Assembly (NCBI RefSeq): GCF_030867095.1
Contig: NC_081825.1
Location: forward strand, 50,954,501 to 51,018,500
Direction: 5' to 3'
Source: Alligator mississippiensis
Lineage: Eukaryota; Chordata; Crocodylia; Alligatoridae
Length of the DNA stretch: 64,000 nt
Below are positions 12,961 to 25,515 of the stretch, one piece after another; the stretch's first letter is position 1; each line of letters begins with the position of its first letter. The notes beneath the pieces were generated by a model. That model saw only the letters and a list, made by a program, of their open reading frames with translations, did no database searches and was not told where the DNA came from. The position numbers were made by a program, and so were the translations under genes.

Positions 12961-13639
12961 AATACTAGAGCCAGTACTACTTGGAAGAAGATAGCAAAGA
13001 CACTTTTTCTTTAACATGGAAAAATCTGGTCTATAATATAGAGTCAAGATTTCTGATTGCTGGGAAATGTTGGCTGCAGACAGACACCAACGACAAGCAA
13101 GACTTGAAGAGGATATCAATACATTTCGGCAGTGATGCATCACTGATATGCAGAAGAAATATGTTGGTCTTAAGGAGAAACAGCAGCAGATAGTAAAGGC
13201 TACACATTGCCACAGCTGGGGCAGATCCACTGGAGGTGAGGGTGCACCCTGCCTTCAATTCCTCCTCCACTCCTGCTGTCTGTGGGAGCCAAGGGCCTGA
13301 TTCTACCAGAGCCTGGATGCCTGGTCCCTCTTCCCAAGGTGGGCAGGCACTGCAGATTGCCTGTCCAGTTAGTTGACAGCTCAGTGTGAGCTGGACTGTC
13401 CTGGGTGATCTGATCACTCACTTGGTTCTAGATCCTTCAGGTTCCAAGGGTCTTTTACATATAGGCAAGGCAAACCTACCAGGGATGGTCCAGAATGCCC
13501 AGCAATTGATGTGATTTCTCTTGAACCCCCTTTCATGGGCTGTCAAGAGCCTGTTTTCATTTAATGAAATCTTGCAATGTTTTGAAAACATTGGGAAAAG
13601 GGAACCCTTCAGATTAAGGAATAGCAAACACACCAGCTA

Positions 13640-15418
13640 CAGAGGAGTTTGCTAGAGAAGGTCTGCTTGGAAAGAGAGGCACAAAGTGCAAGGCAGCAGA
13701 TTTAGAAGACCCAGAGACATGGCTGGAGGATGTCGCAATCCCAGAGCCACTGCCACTTCAGCTCTTCCTCTGCTTCCATGTGAGGTGTCTTCTACCACGG
13801 GATGTTGTTCCAAGAAGGATTTCTAGGAAGAGATGGGATCCACCTGACAAAGAGAGGGAAGAGCATCTTTGCAGGGGGCTTTAAATTGTGTTTGCTGAGG
13901 GATGGAGACCAAAGCCCTGAGGTAAGTGGGGAAGCGGGGGACCTGGAGGAAGCAGATGCAGGAAGGGGCAACAGGGGAGGCCTCATTCTTCCCGAGAAAG
14001 TAGGGCAATCAGCTAGTCACCTCAGGTGTCTGTACACAAAAGCACAGAGCCTGAGAAACAAGCAGGACGAAATGGAAGTCCTCACAGTCAAGGAACTACG
14101 ATGTGATTGGAGTAATAGACTTGGTGGGAGCTCACGTGACTGGAGCACTGTCATGGCTGGGTACAAACTGTTCAGGAAGGACAGGCAGGGGAGAGAAGGA
14201 GTTGCGCTGTATGTAAAAAAGCTGTATGATTGCTCAGAGCTCCAGCATGACACTGGAGATAGGTCTGTTGAAAGTCTCTGGGTTAAGTTTAGAGGGAAGA
14301 GCAACAAGGGTGATATGGTGGGTGTCTGCTACAGGCCACCAGACCAGGAGGAGGAAGTAGATGAGGCTTTCTTCAGACTGCTAGTGAAAGTTTCCAAATC
14401 ACAGGCCCTGGGGGAACTTCAATCACCAAGACATCTGCTGGGAGGGCAATACAGCAGCCCACAGACAATCCAGGAAGCTTTTGGCGACTGTTGGGGACAA
14501 CTTCCTGGTGCAAGTGCTACAGCAGTCACCTAGGGGCCATGCTCTTCTTGACCTGGTGCTCATGAACAGGGAAGAATTGGTCGGGGGTGTAGAAGTGGAT
14601 GGCAAGTTTGGTAGCAGTGACCACGAGATGATCAAGTTCAGGACTCAGACAAAAGGAAGGAAGGAGAGCAGCAAAGTATGGATCCTGGACTTCGGAAAAG
14701 CAGTATGGGACTCCCTCAGGGAACTAATGGGCAGGATGCCCTGGCAGGCCAGTCTAAGGGGGAAAGGAGTCCAGGAGTGCTAATTGTACTTTAGAGAGAC
14801 CTGGGAGGTATAGTAGATACCCTGGAGGGTAGGGCTAGCATTCAGAGTGACCTAGACAAATTGGAGGATTGGACCAAAAGAAGTCATTTGAGATTCAACA
14901 AGGACAAATGCAGAGTCCTGCACTTAAGACAGAACAATCCCATACACTGGTACAGGCTGGGGACTGACTGGCTGGGCAGCAGCCCTGGGGGCTGGGGCAC
15001 ATGACTTATAAGAAGCAGCTGAGGGAATTGTGTTTATTTAGTCTGGAGAAGAGAAGACTGAGAGGGGACTTAATAGCAGGCTTCAAGTACCTGAAGCGGG
15101 GTGTTGAAGAAGATGGAGCTAGAGTGTTCTCAGTGGTAGCAGATGACAGAACAAGGAGCAATGGTCTCAAGTTGCAGCAAGGGAGGTTTCCCAATATCTC
15201 GTTGGATATTGGGAAAAACTCTCACTAGGAGGATGGTGAAGCACTGGAACAGGTTACCCAGAGGGGTGGTGGGATCTCCATCCTTGGAGGTTTTTAAAAC
15301 CCAGCTGGACAAAGCCTTGGCTGGAATGATCAAGTTAGGGATGGTCCTGCTTTGAGCAGGGGTTGTACTAAATGACCTCAAGAGGTCCTTTCCAACCCTA
15401 ATTTTCTGATTCTATAAT
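13640..15418 (+). mobile_element. CR1 LINE with internal deletions
   Basis: The frame at 13802-14533 starts with GRDGIHLTKRGKSIFAGG, resembling the end of CR1 ORF1, then goes into the ORF2 endonuclease (YTKAQSLRNKQDEMEVL, EGVALYVKKLYDCSEL, VGVCYRPPDQEEEVD) and DHEMIKF near 14625. At about 14800 it jumps to the late reverse-transcriptase thumb region (DLDKLEDWTKRSHLRFNK), so the catalytic RT core is gone. A second gap lies near 14985, before the C-terminal KKQLRELCLFSLEKRRLRGD. The 3' tail ends near 15418 in TTTCTGATTCTATAATTTGA. It is a non-functional deletion derivative. Confidence 0.88.
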
Positions 15419-18400
15419 TTGAGTAGTCAGCTGGAGAGGACATGGAGGGGTCACTGAGGTGCCAGGAAAAGGAGCATTTGCCTCAGCTTCTTCATTACTC
15501 AAGGAAAGAAGTCTGCAGGTACTGGTTTAAGCAGTTGGTACAGAGGGACCTTTGTCAAGCAGATATGAACTCTTTGACAGGTTCATTTGAGAACCAGACT
15601 GACTTGTGAGCACAAACACTGGTGACCCATGTCTCAGCCTGCTTCAAGAGCATCAGTCCTTTCTAACCTAAGCTGTCCATACAGTCAAGGCTGATAACAA
15701 GGGTTTCAGGCTATAAACAGACATCATCCTTGGAGTGGGATCAGCTGTGCCAGGATGATGCCATCCCAGCACAGCCTATTCATGTCATTGGCACCTATAG
15801 GCATCGTCAGGTCCCTTGTTCCACAGGGTCAGGCTCCATCACCCTGGGGCTCCAGGGACAGCTGCTAGTGCTGCACCCTGATTAGGACACGTGTCTACAA
15901 GCATGCCCCAAGAATTCTCCTGAAGGGGGATTCCCATGGCATGCAATAAGCAAATAGATGTCTTCCCATTTAAGGCATCAAAAACTGTGACAACTTTGGT
16001 CACAGCAACATTTTGGGGCACTTGAAGCATGACTGTGGGCAAGGGCATCTGTTTACTTGGAGCTTGTGTTGCCATAAACATTTTTATGTCAGAACAGAAT
16101 AATGGTGCATCCAGGCACTCCAGTGGACCATGTCCTTCCTTTCTTGCCCAAAAAGGCCTTCACAAAATGCTCAAGAAAGCAGAGTTTTAGAGGTATGTCC
16201 TGAGTTTTGGCAAATGAGTTGCTGATAGAGCAGTTTTCTGGGATATGTGCCTTGCTTAGGCAAAAAATGGTACTGAGGGTACCCACCAGAGATAATCAGT
16301 GTAGCCTGCTCTGCCCTTTACATCATTGGCATGGATTTGTATGTGATGTGAGGACAACCAAGATGAATACAAAGCTTCAACAGACACTGCTGACCAAAAG
16401 AACCTCATCTCACACAGAGGGCAGGTACAAACCCAAAGTAGGATTCACATGAACAATTACCTTAAGATTTTGCTATGCTGCCAAGATGTCATTTTGCACC
16501 CAGTTAGAATTTACTGATGTTATGTGTTCCCAAATTGAATAATCTAATCTTTCTGTTCAGATTTAAGAGACCTGTCAAATTTAAGGTCAGTTTTCACTAC
16601 AGAACAAAAACATGTTTCACTAGAAAACACTAAACATGTCTAGTAAAGAGAAGACCTTATACAAGTATTAAACTGCTTGAGCTGGGTAATTCAAATGAGC
16701 ACCTAGAAGTAAAGGCACTTCAGCTTTGTACGGACTGGACTCCCTTGATTCACAGTGCGGGTTCTTTCATTAAAAGGATGTTAATAGTCTCCTCCTCTTG
16801 TTTTGTTATTTCTCTACTATAAAACTCTCCTTGCCACTTTTCAAGTTAGCAATATTGTGACAATACTGCCAAAGAGGAATTGCACTTACAATGTATAAAT
16901 TATGTAAACTGTCTTGTATTTGATTTTGCCCCAGTTGCTATTTTCCCCCCACTAAATCTTTCTTCATTCATCAAAGATTGATTTTCAACACCTCAGTCAA
17001 AACTACACCAGGTTTACTCTGTGAAAGAAAATAAATGAAGTTAAAAATAGGGAAAGAGGAAAATGCAGTATAGCTCCTCCACAGAAGATTATCTACCCTG
17101 CATTGAATAACAGCCACTTGCAGATCTTGCAATTGATTCTGGTAAGTACATATCCAGTAGTGGTTCCCTTTGTCCCCAACCCCCTTCCATAGAGTTCTGC
17201 TTCCGATTCCTAGATTGTTCACATGTAATTCCAATATGAAATTTTCAACATTACATTTTGCTTCTGAATATTAACTGCTATGCTGTTATAAAAATGCAGA
17301 CTGGTGATTCTTGTGCAGATCACCAGTCTGCAAACAGGGTAATAATTATTCCACTCCTGCTCCATGTTCTTACAGGAAGCTATTTATTATTATCAGGGAG
17401 GTGTCCAGGTTTCACAAGTCAGACTCTGATTTTTTTGAGACATGATTCACCTGGCTGTCTGTCATAGGCCTCGTTGAAAAAAAAAAAAAAAAAAATAAAT
17501 AAAAATCAGGATTTTTTTTTTATATGCATTCAGGTATTTACTCAGAATTTAAATCCTGAGAGGCACCCATATTATTTATTGGATGAGCACATCATTTGAG
17601 CATCCTGATTTCTGTGAACTTTTCTTGTGCAAGGAAGTTGGCATATGATGGTGTCTATGAGGGCTCCCAGGTATAACAGGGAGTGCAGGCATGAAGCTCT
17701 TCTGTGATATATTCTGAAGCAGCAATTCCACAGTGTGGAGATGACAACCACTTTTGAGTCCCTCCTGGCATTTGCCTTCTCAGGACATTAGTGAGGTCCA
17801 CAAACAGACAAATCTCCCTTTGTCTTGTGGTATACCACTAGTGTTTTGACAGGCTTCTGACAGTCATGCTTGAGAAGCAGGGAAGGCCAATAGGTATACC
17901 TTTCATTCCTGACATAAAACTGCTTTGACCTTTGTGGTTCATATTCCAGGGGAGGAGGAATCCTCTCCTTAGCTATGATAGTGTCTTTGATAATGAAAGT
18001 GCCATAAGATACCATAAGTTAACTATCACCTACCATAGACTAAGAGCATGCACATAAGAAATTACTGTAGGGTAGCTGACAGTGTAAATCCCTCCCCTCC
18101 TTTGCACCATGGTAATTTGTTCATGAGCCCAGGTCCTGTAACTCCACACTCAAGTGGAGTTTTCCTTTGTCCTTAGAAGATCTGAATGATCTACTTTGGT
18201 GACTGCACTTATTTTCCTCCCCCACAATCAAAAAAGAAAAGAGAAAAGAAAAAGATGAGGAAGAAAAGGTAGATTAAGGTGAGGATCTAATTATTTAAGG
18301 TATAAGATATTTGAATTTCCTTTCCTGCCTTACTTGTTGGGAGAAGAAAAAGTCCCTTGCATCTTCAAGGCTTCTGACCTGGCTAACTGCTGCCAGTTCT

Positions 18401-21014
18401 TGCATGTCACCTTCATATTGTCCACACAGGAATGATTCATGCTGGGTAGAGAGGTAGCTTTATAAGCATGCTTCTTGTAGCTGAGCTGTGGTATGACCTG
18501 CTGTTAGCCAAGGAGATGGAAAGAAAAGGGCAAGATTCTAGTCCTCTCCTAAGCCAGTCAAACTATTTGAAAATGGAAATGAGGGAACTTAAGTCTTTTT
18601 TTATTCTTTAAGAGTGGATTAAGATGCTTTTTGTTTTCACTTACGTCTCTGAACCCAATGATAGGAGATGGAATAGAAGATGTAGAACTGGGAGGACCTC
18701 CTGGGTCAAGTCCCATGTCTTGTGACTTCAATTTTAGTGCAAGACAATACTATATTTGAAGGGCAGAGCTGCTGCAACTTAAAACACCCATTTTGGAAAT
18801 TTCCCCTATAAAAAACACTCTTAACTTAAGAAAGTTTGTGAAAACATGGTCCTCTCAAATTTGATCCAAGAGAGAATAAAAAAAATAAGCTTAAAATAAA
18901 TGTTAGAAAGATACAGAAATTCAACTGTCCTTTTTCTGAAATCTCTTAGCTTTTCAGACCAATTATTCTGAATTACACATATTTACAAAAATATGTGTAG
19001 TTTTAATTTCAAACCTTAGTTAAAGGAATGTTATTAGTAACTCGTGCATATCAATATAGATATTTTGTAATTAAAAACATAAAAAAAAATATAGTTACAT
19101 AAATGTTTTGCATTTGTAAACAGGAGTCAGAAACATAGTTGATTTAATCAGAAAATGAAACTAATAGGTAAAAGGAAACAGTACATGACAGTAAATCAGA
19201 TTTTGACCATTTTTACAGTTTTGAAAATCTAACATCTGCAGATAAGGAGAAATTAAAATCAAAGTTAAAATGCTTAAGTCTCCCCTGAACATGACATGCT
19301 GTTTAAAATTATTTTAATTCTAAAAGATTTCCCATTACTTTAGAACTACAGAGCTGTACACAGGAATTTGTGTAACACCTCCCCTCAGTTTTAACTACTT
19401 TTGAAGCACTGCTACGAAAAAGACTAAAAAGCGATAGTATGTTGAACAATTCAACATTTCATCAATTAGGAGAGGAAGCCTTCCCCAACTAGTACATCAA
19501 TAACCTTGAAGCTACTGTGCAATAGCTAGCTTTTATATAGTGCTTTCCATCAATAGGTCTTCTGTATAAAAGAGGAATGGAGTAACAGATGCATAGAAAT
19601 GAAGTGACTTGCTCAAGCTCATACAGCTGGTCAAAAAGCCCAAGAATCCTGAGTCCTGGTCCAATACCTGATCCTTTATGCAGAAAAAAACCCGGAACTT
19701 TGAGTGGGTGAAAAAAAGGAACTTTGGAAGGAGGTTAAGCAGTATAATTTCAGACACAAGTAAACCCTTTGACCAAGTACATGCTTGTATGCCAGCCTGT
19801 TTACTCAAAAGTGACATTCTTATGCACACCCAGGAATATGAACAAAAACATGGTAAGGAGATTTTGGGAGAGAAAAAAAAAAAGCACCACTATGTGACAC
19901 CTAGAAGCGTTTATTTTATGCAACAAACTTAAATATGATCATGTGTACGTAAAAGTGTACACTGTATCTATGCTGAACAATGCCAGGGAACATAATATTG
20001 ATGCAACAGTCTTCTAAAATAAACGTTAAAGATGAGCCTGGACAGGAAGACAAAATGCAAAACAGACTTACTTCCAATCAGCACAATGCTTAAAATTGAG
20101 AGCAATCCTAAACATTTCCAACTTTCCTTACAAAGCTGCCAAAGTCCAACTGTTCTTAAAAATTGACTTTTTTACATCAATAATAAAAATCTGGTGACAA
20201 ACATTATAAAATCAAATGCTGGACTGTCTTTACTCCTTTAAAATTTAGAATATTTCAACAGAACCGCTGGAGTAAAAACACTTAAAAGTGATATATGTTT
20301 TTATAAAACAAACATCAATATGTACATTTATTGCAAATTATATTAAACTAAAATGGAGGGAAAGTTAAAAAAAATGAAATGTCTACTTGCAAATCAATAA
20401 TAATTTTAAGTGATTATTTTCCCACTCTGATAAAAATCAGAAAGCAACATTTATAAAATTGCCACCACATGACTTTTCATAGCAGGGAACTGAAATCTGT
20501 ACATCTTATTTTTGCAGAAAAGTAGGCAGGCGGAAAGAATTATACATAAAACAGTCTCCAAAAGTAAAGCAAAGAAATATTTTATGTGATTTTCCTCTAG
20601 TCTCATTTTAAATCCATTCAGTAGACTCCTACTTTCTCTTGTAAATCGTGGGGAAACCTGGCTCTAGGATCATGGATTTTCAATGTCAGTGTAAGGACCT
20701 CTTCTGACTTTCTTTAAAAAAATGCAGCATGAAAATTAATGATGTAAATACACTTTTAAACTCCAGATAGCAGGAACTGGAACCAAGTGTTAAGCAATTT
20801 GCTTAATTATTGACTTTTCATAAAAAAGTCTCTGGGGAAATAAGTACAGATGCTTTTAGCCTCTTTCTCAAGAGTTTCTGCTTTACATTTCCATTGAGAA
20901 GGATTAATTTCATATGAAAGGGAAGCATAGTTTTCCTTTCTGTTTTCAGAGCTGAAAGCTGTGTGTTTTGAAGTAATTTCAGTTCCTGTACAGGAAATTT
21001 TCTGAATCCTAGTT
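15419..21014. other. Intergenic stretch, AT-rich, no gene seen
   Basis: About 5.6 kb with no convincing coding similarity on either strand. It becomes strongly AT-rich from about 18800. An A-rich run lies at 17478-17497 and a short perfect hairpin at 17296-17331. Part of the right end could be extended PDS5A 3' UTR, since AATAAA on the minus strand recurs near 20326 and 19912. Confidence 0.5.
17296..17331. repeat. Perfect 13-base inverted repeat
   Basis: GCAGACTGGTGAT at 17296-17308 pairs with ATCACCAGTCTGC at 17319-17331 around a 10-base loop. The stem is too short and unsupported in its flanks for a microRNA precursor. Its origin is unknown. Confidence 0.7.
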
Positions 21015-23635
21015 TTCGCAGAAGCTTGGAGCATGCCTTTATTTGGCCTTCATTTCCTCCCTTTTCGAGCAAGTTTTCTTTTTACCTTATTGGGGGAAAA
21101 ATGGAATTCAAGTTAAATATCTAAACAAAGAAATTTCAATTCCTTCTGAACAATAAACCCCTCCCACAGTGTACATGTAAAGTTGCATCATTATTCTTTG
21201 ACTTTTCACCTCTGATTTTTCCCTTCTAGCTCTATAGTTTACCTTCTAAAATAGTAACAGCACTGCTTTAATTACTACATTTTTCTACTGCAAATTTACA
21301 TGTTTTAACCAAAAACTGGCTACAGAAATTGAGCAAACAATATATACAAATAATAATTGAATGGCATTGCCTCAGTCCATTTAAAGGAAACATTTTCCAC
21401 TGTTATATCATATGACAGTAATATGGGAGAATGGAGACACTAAATTATAATATAGGATTTAATTATTCTGTTTTTAAAAAGTAGTAAGTCAGCAATTAAT
21501 TGTTTTTAACGCCTGCAAATAAGTTTCATAGTTATAAGCAAATGTATATATTACGTTTCACACTTTTGTTACAGGTATTTTTATAGAAAGAGAAGGGGGT
21601 TCTTTGCCTCGCTATCACATAAACTACAATAAAATATGAAATAGCCCTGTATACGCTGCCTGATGCACCTTAAGGAAGCCTCCCTCTGCTAGCTCTGCAT
21701 CCTCAGTGTCTTCCTGGCTGCTCCCACAGGCTTTAAAATGATCCATATAATTTGGGGAATATCCTGGACTTGATTCTATCTCCAACAGTGAATCTCCATC
21801 ACTTCCCAGAACCTGGCTTCTGAAAAATGTTAAAACACTTCACAATAGTTCAGCTATTAAATACTGCCAATGAAACTATCTAATAATGTTCCTTTAAGGG
21901 ATTTAACATAAAAATACATACTACAGAATTTCAAGGAAAAGTGTAAAATGCATTCTTTTGAGAAAAGTATACTAATACACCACCCCCTTATGAGACTGAA
22001 TTATTTATCTGTCTTTAAATTGGTGTCAAAGTAGTGCAGTGAGAGGGGCTGGGGAAGATAGTGTTTCACACAATTTGAGGTAGTTAAAAACCAGAAATCA
22101 CAGTCCCTAACTTTCTAACTCTTTAATGTCCTATTTTAGTGCAGTCTTTTGGTACATTATCCAACTCTTTAGCATGTTTTAACATTTTCACACTTCGCAT
22201 GCTTTCACATTTAAAAACATCATCACAGATGCGTTAAGCCAATTCCTTGAAGTGAATTTTTGTGCATTTTGTGTTTCAAATATAAAGCACGCTGAAGAAA
22301 TGGATCAAATCAAGGAGCATGTACAGAAAATGAAAAAGTACCAGGTAAAAATCCTGCAGTTTCAGATTCTGTTATCAAAGCTGATAGTTTCATGACACAT
22401 GTGGATTAAACAAACAGGAAAAATCAAATTTGAAACAAATTTTAATAATTTTGAATTCACCAAGTATTTAGTGAATTTTTCATGTTTATTACCCAATGTA
22501 CACAAGCAGGAACTGAACTCTTATTTCATGTGCATCTGCGCTAGTGAACAGCATAAAAAAAAATCTCAAATCCAACACTATTCACTCTTTGATAGTGTGA
22601 TGGTGATGTCCTTAGCAAGGGGGACCGTGAACCACACCTAAGAAATGTGCATTCATTGCTCTGGAACTTGTTCTCAGTGCATGTATGTTCTTCCGGCCCC
22701 TGGCAGATGTTGAAACAATTGTGCAATGGGATCCAATCCCAACATGGGCATGGCAGGATGTGTGTTTGGGATTGGTCCCTGGCTCCAACAATCATGTCAT
22801 TATTTTAATGGGAACCTTTCAAACTAATTGGTGTTAGCAGGACTCCTGTTGAAGGGAGACCAGGGGTTTCCTTTGTCAGGGAATTTTACTCTCCTCCATG
22901 CCTGTCAGCCTAGCTGAGCACAGAAAAGGCTAGTAGGTTGACTGCCTGGCCTCACAGCTCCCTTGGGAGCTACAGACCAAGGCACCATTCACATGCCAGG
23001 TCAGGGTGAGACCCTGTTGCTCACCCTGACCTAGCACTTCAATATACCTTGTTCTGCAAACCCTGGCAAAGCTGCAGGGCCGGTCGGGGCACAGAGAGTC
23101 CTGCGGCTCCCTGTGCCTCGGTACCCTGAAAACCATGAGGTGCAGCCCCATGCAAAACCGCACCTCAGTTAGTTAGTAAGCATGCTAACACGGGAGAGCC
23201 CATCAGCTGACGGGTTCCCAATCTGCACCTAATGCCATGAGGTGTATGTAGTCCCATGCTGCAGGCATCATGCTACACGGTGAGGCTACTTTGCCACATG
23301 TTCAATTAAAGATGCTATGGAAACCAGCCACAGAAGTGTTTCACATATTTTATAAAACATTTTTGTTGCTGGTGGCTTGTTTGTCACACCATTAATTCCC
23401 TAAGTGTGTGGTTTGGTTACTATTTATAGCATGATTAACAGGTTAACTGCAGTCTAAGTGTAACATCTGCCAGGGCCCTAAGAAAAATACTTCACATTGT
23501 AACATGCTGGGTCATAGTATGTGCTATAGGAAAATGCATGTGTTTACATGCTTCTTGAATGTATCACATTTTAAAAGTTCAGAATATTTTTTGGACCAGG
23601 AAAGATGTTTTTATTTTTGGATTTATTTATTTTTT
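21015..23635 (-). other. PDS5A: Probable PDS5A 3' UTR (end uncertain)
   Basis: The minus strand after the stop codon is AT-rich with no recognisable coding exon. AATAAA motifs lie just after the stop (about 23605-23635), near 22485, at 21037-21042 and near 20326. The one at 21037-21042 would give a 3' UTR of about 2.6 kb, close to the length I recall for human PDS5A. The segment 22620-23200 looks less conserved and may hold an old repeat. The true cleavage site cannot be fixed from sequence alone. Confidence 0.4.
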
Positions 23636-23989
23636 TTACCTTTGTAGATCAATTTGTCTTTGTGCTGGTGCTGGTTTTTTTGCTATGTCTTGCTGTTTTG
23701 GAGCTTTGGCGTTGCTTGCCTCTAAACCGCCTGGACCTTCTTGGCTGCCTGCTGCTCTTTTCCTTCCCCTGCCAGGCGGTTTATTTGCTTCATCATTTTT
23801 TGCTGTGGTGCCCTGAGATTCAGATTTGGGTGGACGCCCTCTCCTGGGTTTAGGAGGAGCTGCTGGTCCTGTTTCATCTACTTTTTCTTCTGGTTTTTGA
23901 TGAATATTCTCTGTTCCAGATGCTGCAGCTGTTCTTTTTTTACCACGTTCTGTGCTGTTTCCTTGCATAGCCTGATCAGAATTAATTTC
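23636..23989 (-). CDS. PDS5A: PDS5A terminal coding exon n, with stop
   Basis: This exon encodes the last 117 residues, starting [11 protein letters not shown] and ending QRQIDLQR, then TAA at 23636-23638. The tail is rich in Lys, Arg, Pro and Ser, with [17 protein letters not shown] and [15 protein letters not shown] has the GRP core of an AT-hook, which binds the minor groove of AT-rich DNA; my memory of human PDS5A is RGRRPK at this spot, so the chromatin contact may differ between lineages. The acceptor is TTTTCTAG before GAAATT. Composition is GC-rich compared with the flanking introns and UTR. Confidence 0.95.
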   Translation of the reverse strand, partial: EINSDQAMQGNSTERGKKRTAAASGTENIHQKPEEKVDETGPAAPPKPRRGRPPKSESQGTTAKNDEANKPPGRGRKRAAGSQEGPGGLEASNAKAPKQQDIAKKPAPAQRQIDLQR

Positions 23990-24429
23990 CTAGAAAATAA
24001 AATCAGTTCCCCTGAAGTATAAAACAATAACCCACAAAGACAAGTTGGGACTGTTACCTACTTCAGTCACAAGTATGAGTTTCTGAAGCACAATAAAACA
24101 ATCTGTCCAAAGAACACAATTACCACAGATTTAGTTTCAGCAAAATTCATACCAAAGTGATATTTTGGGCATACTTTGTTTAAAGCTTAATACAATAGAG
24201 TCATGGAACTGTTAATGTCTGATACAATGCATATTTTTCCCACTAGCTGCAATGTTTGAAAGTATTTAAGATCATGGCAAGACTAATACCCGCACATTCC
24301 TTTATATTTCTAAGCAAGCAGTTCTCCTTCATGGTCTCTTTTCATATCCACAGAAGATCTACTTGAGCAGCCACAAATCCATCCCAGGATTAAGAAAATG
24401 GAGTTCCAGCAGGACTCTACAAGCGCTGC

Positions 24430-25395
24430 CCCATAGATCATGGCAGGGGGATGAAGCATGGCTGGAGTCCCAGGCCAGCAGGGGACACTGTGGAGGAAGG
24501 GACTGAGAAGAGAGCAAGGGCAGAAGAGCGGGACCCACTCATTGTTGCTATTGTCCCCAGCTGAGCACAGCACCCAACAGAGCTGCACCCTGCAGCCTGA
24601 GTCTGGAGTGGGACAGGAGTGGCCCTGTGCCTGGTATCAGCTCCACCTGGGACAGCAGAGTACAGCAGCAGTGGCTGGCAGGTCCCTCCTTCCTGAACCT
24701 GGTCCCAGACCAGCCCCCTGGAGTCCCCTGTTGGCCCAGGGTCTCCAGCTACTGGAAGCAGCTATGCAAGACCGGGCTCAGCTGGGAACAGTGGTGGTAG
24801 TAAGCAGGTCCTTCTTTCTTGCCTGTTTCCTGCTTGGCCCCATTAGGTGTCCTGCACTGGCCCGGCAGGGGGCTTCTGCTGCAAGGGGGGAGGTGGACTG
24901 TGTGGTGGCAGGCAGGTCCCTTCTTTCTACCCCTGCTCCCTGCTGCCCCTCTCCCTCCTTTCCCCTGCTGTCCAGGAGCAGAGGCAGCAAGAGGGAAACT
25001 GCCTGCCACTGCTGGTGTCTTAGCTGAGCCTGGCACCTCCCAGAGCTACTCCCAGCAGCCTCCAGCTACAGCTGGCAGGAACAGCCCTGGGGTGCACCCT
25101 ACCTCCTGTTCCCAGGTCAGTCAGAGACAGTGGCAGTGACAGGTGGGTTCACCCTTTCTGCACCTGCTCCCTGCCTGGACCTCCTGAGTGTCCCCTGATA
25201 GCCAAGAGCTCCAGCAGCACCTTGATGGTCCAACCTCAGCGACAGTGGTTTTACCTGACATGGCTTGAGGTCCCAGCACTCCAACTGCTGTAGCTGGGTA
25301 CAGGCTCCCCATTCCCTGGTTGAGAACCCTGCCTGGCATGGGCTTTTTGGGTCCTCCTGACTGGCAACTCTCCAAACTGGCTGGAGCTCATGCCC
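24430..25395. repeat. GC-rich degenerate tandem repeat in the last intron
   Basis: A block of about 960 bases, GC-rich in an AT-rich intron. At least four diverged units recur on the plus strand at about 24666, 24788, 24898 and 25126; each contains a GGCAGGTCCCTTCTTTC-like stretch, then CCTGCTCCCTGC, then TGTCCCCTG. An inverted piece of the same unit lies near 24460. Open frames on both strands come from composition and have no recognisable domain. Confidence 0.6.
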
Positions 25396-25507
25396 CATTC
25401 ATAGAGTCATAGAAAATCAGGGCTATAAGGGACCTCCAAAAGTCATTTAGTCCAACTCCCTGCCTGAGACGGGATCATCTCTATCCAAACCATCCTATAC
25501 AACCATA
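25396..25507 (-). mobile_element. Old CR1 3' end
   Basis: TCATAGAGTCATAGAAAATC followed by GGACCTCCAAAAGTCATTTA and TCCAACTCCCTGCCTG is the reverse complement of a CR1 3' tail. It runs into the target duplication of the hAT element at 25516, which inserted in the CR1 or its edge. Confidence 0.75.
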
Positions 25508-25515
25508 ATCTAAAC

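Noticed and set aside
17296-17331. MicroRNA precursor
   Set aside because: The stem is only 13 base pairs and pairing does not extend into the flanks.
24458-25027. Open frame of 189 residues, plus strand
   Set aside because: It comes from the GC-rich degenerate tandem repeat in a PDS5A intron, with no similarity to a known protein.
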